A stretch of 64,000 nt of DNA from Streptomyces sp. IMTB 2501 (GTDB taxonomy: Bacteria; Actinomycetota; Actinomycetes; Streptomycetales; Streptomycetaceae). Where the stretch lies: NCBI RefSeq assembly GCF_001953885.1, contig NZ_MQUS01000001.1, positions 682,001 through 746,000 of the forward strand, written 5' to 3'. Positions 63,227 through 64,000 of this stretch are shown piece after piece. A program made the translations under genes and the position numbers. Numbering within the stretch: position 1 is the first letter of the stretch; each line of letters starts with the position of its first letter. The notes below the pieces were generated by a model. It worked only from the letters and a program-made list of their open reading frames with translations, ran no database searches and was not told the origin of the DNA.

Positions 63227-64000
63227 TCAGGACCTCTTGGCGGGGCGCAGGAAGGCTGCCCAGCCGGCGTCCGGTCTTTCGCCGACCCGGAGGGTGCGGA
63301 GTTGTGTGAGGACCGCGGGGTCCTGGGCGTCGAGCCAGTCGACGAACTGGCGGAAGGAGACCAGACGTACATCCTCCCGGCCGGCGATCCGTGTGAGCGC
63401 CTCCTCGGCCGCGTCCATGTAGATGCCGCCGTTCCAGTGCTCGAAGTGGTTGCCGATGAACAGCGGCGCCCGGTTCGTCTCGTACGCCCGCTGGAACCCG
63501 GCCAGGTACGCCTGTGTCGCCTGGGCCCGCCAGTACGGGTAGTTGTAGGAAGGTGCCCGCGTCGAGTTCTTGGACTGGTTCGCCAGCATGTTGTAGTCCA
63601 TGGACAGCACCTCGAACGAGTGCCCGGGGAACGGGATGCTCTGCAGCGGCAGGTCCCAGACGCCGTGCCGCTTCCTGGGCCAGCGTTGCAGTCCGCCCGG
63701 CGAGGAGGCGTCGTAGCGCCAGCCGAGTTCACGCGCGACCGGCAGCAGGTTCCTCTGGCCGAGCAGGCACGGGGTGCGGCCGCCCACGAGTTCCTTGTCG
63801 TAGTCGAAGGGGAGGGGTGGATGGTCGTGCCAGCCGGTGTGCGTGCGCCACGACGTGACGAAGGCTTGCGCCTGCTCGATCTCCGAACGCCATTGCGCCG
63901 AAGTCCAGTTGGCCACCGATCCGGGACCTTCGCAGAAGTGCCCGTTGAAGTGCGTGCCGATCTCGTGGCCGTCGAGCCAGGCCTGGCGCACGTACTTCAG
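63227..64000 (-). CDS. Polysaccharide deacetylase-like protein, C-terminal part
   Basis: Open at the right edge, so the start is outside. HEIGTHFNGH gives the HxxxxH metal pair of the NodB fold; FVTSWRTHTGWHDHPPLPFD and LLGQRNLLPVARELGWRYDA follow, then a long C-terminal PFPGHSFEVLSMDYNMLANQ region and IGNHFEHWNGG, which differ from classical NodB enzymes. Resembles the secreted polysaccharide deacetylase-like group of Streptomyces; activity is uncertain because the first motif is not visible. Confidence 0.75.
   Translation of the reverse strand: MKYVRQAWLDGHEIGTHFNGHFCEGPGSVANWTSAQWRSEIEQAQAFVTSWRTHTGWHDHPPLPFDYDKELVGGRTPCLLGQRNLLPVARELGWRYDASSPGGLQRWPRKRHGVWDLPLQSIPFPGHSFEVLSMDYNMLANQSKNSTRAPSYNYPYWRAQATQAYLAGFQRAYETNRAPLFIGNHFEHWNGGIYMDAAEEALTRIAGREDVRLVSFRQFVDWLDAQDPAVLTQLRTLRVGERPDAGWAAFLRPAKRS

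Noticed and set aside
1..64000. CRISPR array or prophage
   Set aside because: No regularly spaced repeats and no phage structural, integrase or portal genes were seen.

Overview
The window is GC-rich actinobacterial DNA. Strong G+C bias at third codon positions, frequent GTG starts, mycothiol-type DinB/maleylpyruvate-isomerase proteins, several SpoIIE-type PP2C phosphatases with PAS/GAF sensors, a large LAL-type LuxR regulator, a secreted prokaryotic phospholipase A2 and many secreted hydrolases all point to a Streptomyces chromosome. Intact accessory genes alternate with many decayed ones, as expected in a chromosome arm rather than the core. That placement is inference. I see no rRNA, tRNA, CRISPR array or complete mobile element.

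Layout. 1-5.8 kb: the end of a DUF1479 gene, a secreted phosphoesterase, a Tat-exported Dyp peroxidase/EfeO pair (efeOB without efeU) and a secreted NodB deacetylase. 6-12.6 kb: small metabolic genes and two TetR regulators, each divergent from an enzyme gene and each with a palindromic operator candidate between. 12.5-21.4 kb: a secreted GH5 enzyme with a triplicated cysteine module, then three SpoIIE/PP2C phosphatases, two of them divergent multi-sensor proteins. 21.5-24.4 kb: a secreted GH92 mannosidase behind a LacI-like palindrome. 24.6-29.2 kb: a two-component system divergent from a complete second MurG-like transferase followed by a LegB-like nucleotide-sugar dehydratase, with an 11-bp-phased direct repeat between them. 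29.2-31.9 kb: an APC permease and a secreted trypsin-like protease. 32.0-33.2 kb: remnants of a UbiD-family (VdcC/VdcD) hydroxyarylic acid decarboxylase and of an AraC regulator.

33.2-40.1 kb: a secreted PAF-acetylhydrolase-like hydrolase, a secreted GH129/GH101-related glycosidase, an acyl-CoA dehydrogenase stub, a LysR/RidA divergent pair, a universal stress protein and phospholipase A2. 40.4-48.5 kb: a rare HAD-GAF-PP2C-HATPase fusion, a membrane Ser/Thr kinase with a non-PASTA outer domain, a CPBP protease wreck and a LAL regulator. 48.8-51.8 kb: a wrecked polyol-type MFS transporter beside an intact DeoR regulator, and an orphan PstS lipoprotein. 51.8-57 kb: a gene graveyard (a conserved hypothetical gene, phosphoglucomutase tail, IS256-type transposase stub, GNAT and flavin amine oxidase remnants) around an intact P450 and a small unknown gene. 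57.6-64 kb: a YdcF-like protein, a LysE exporter, a secreted type I phosphodiesterase, an M1 aminopeptidase gene broken by one frameshift, and the end of a second polysaccharide deacetylase.

Common themes are secreted hydrolysis of phosphoesters, phospholipids and glycans, envelope sensing, and partner-switch phosphatases that probably act on anti-sigma-factor antagonists. Positions of motifs and frames come from direct reading. Family names come from motif recognition without any database search.
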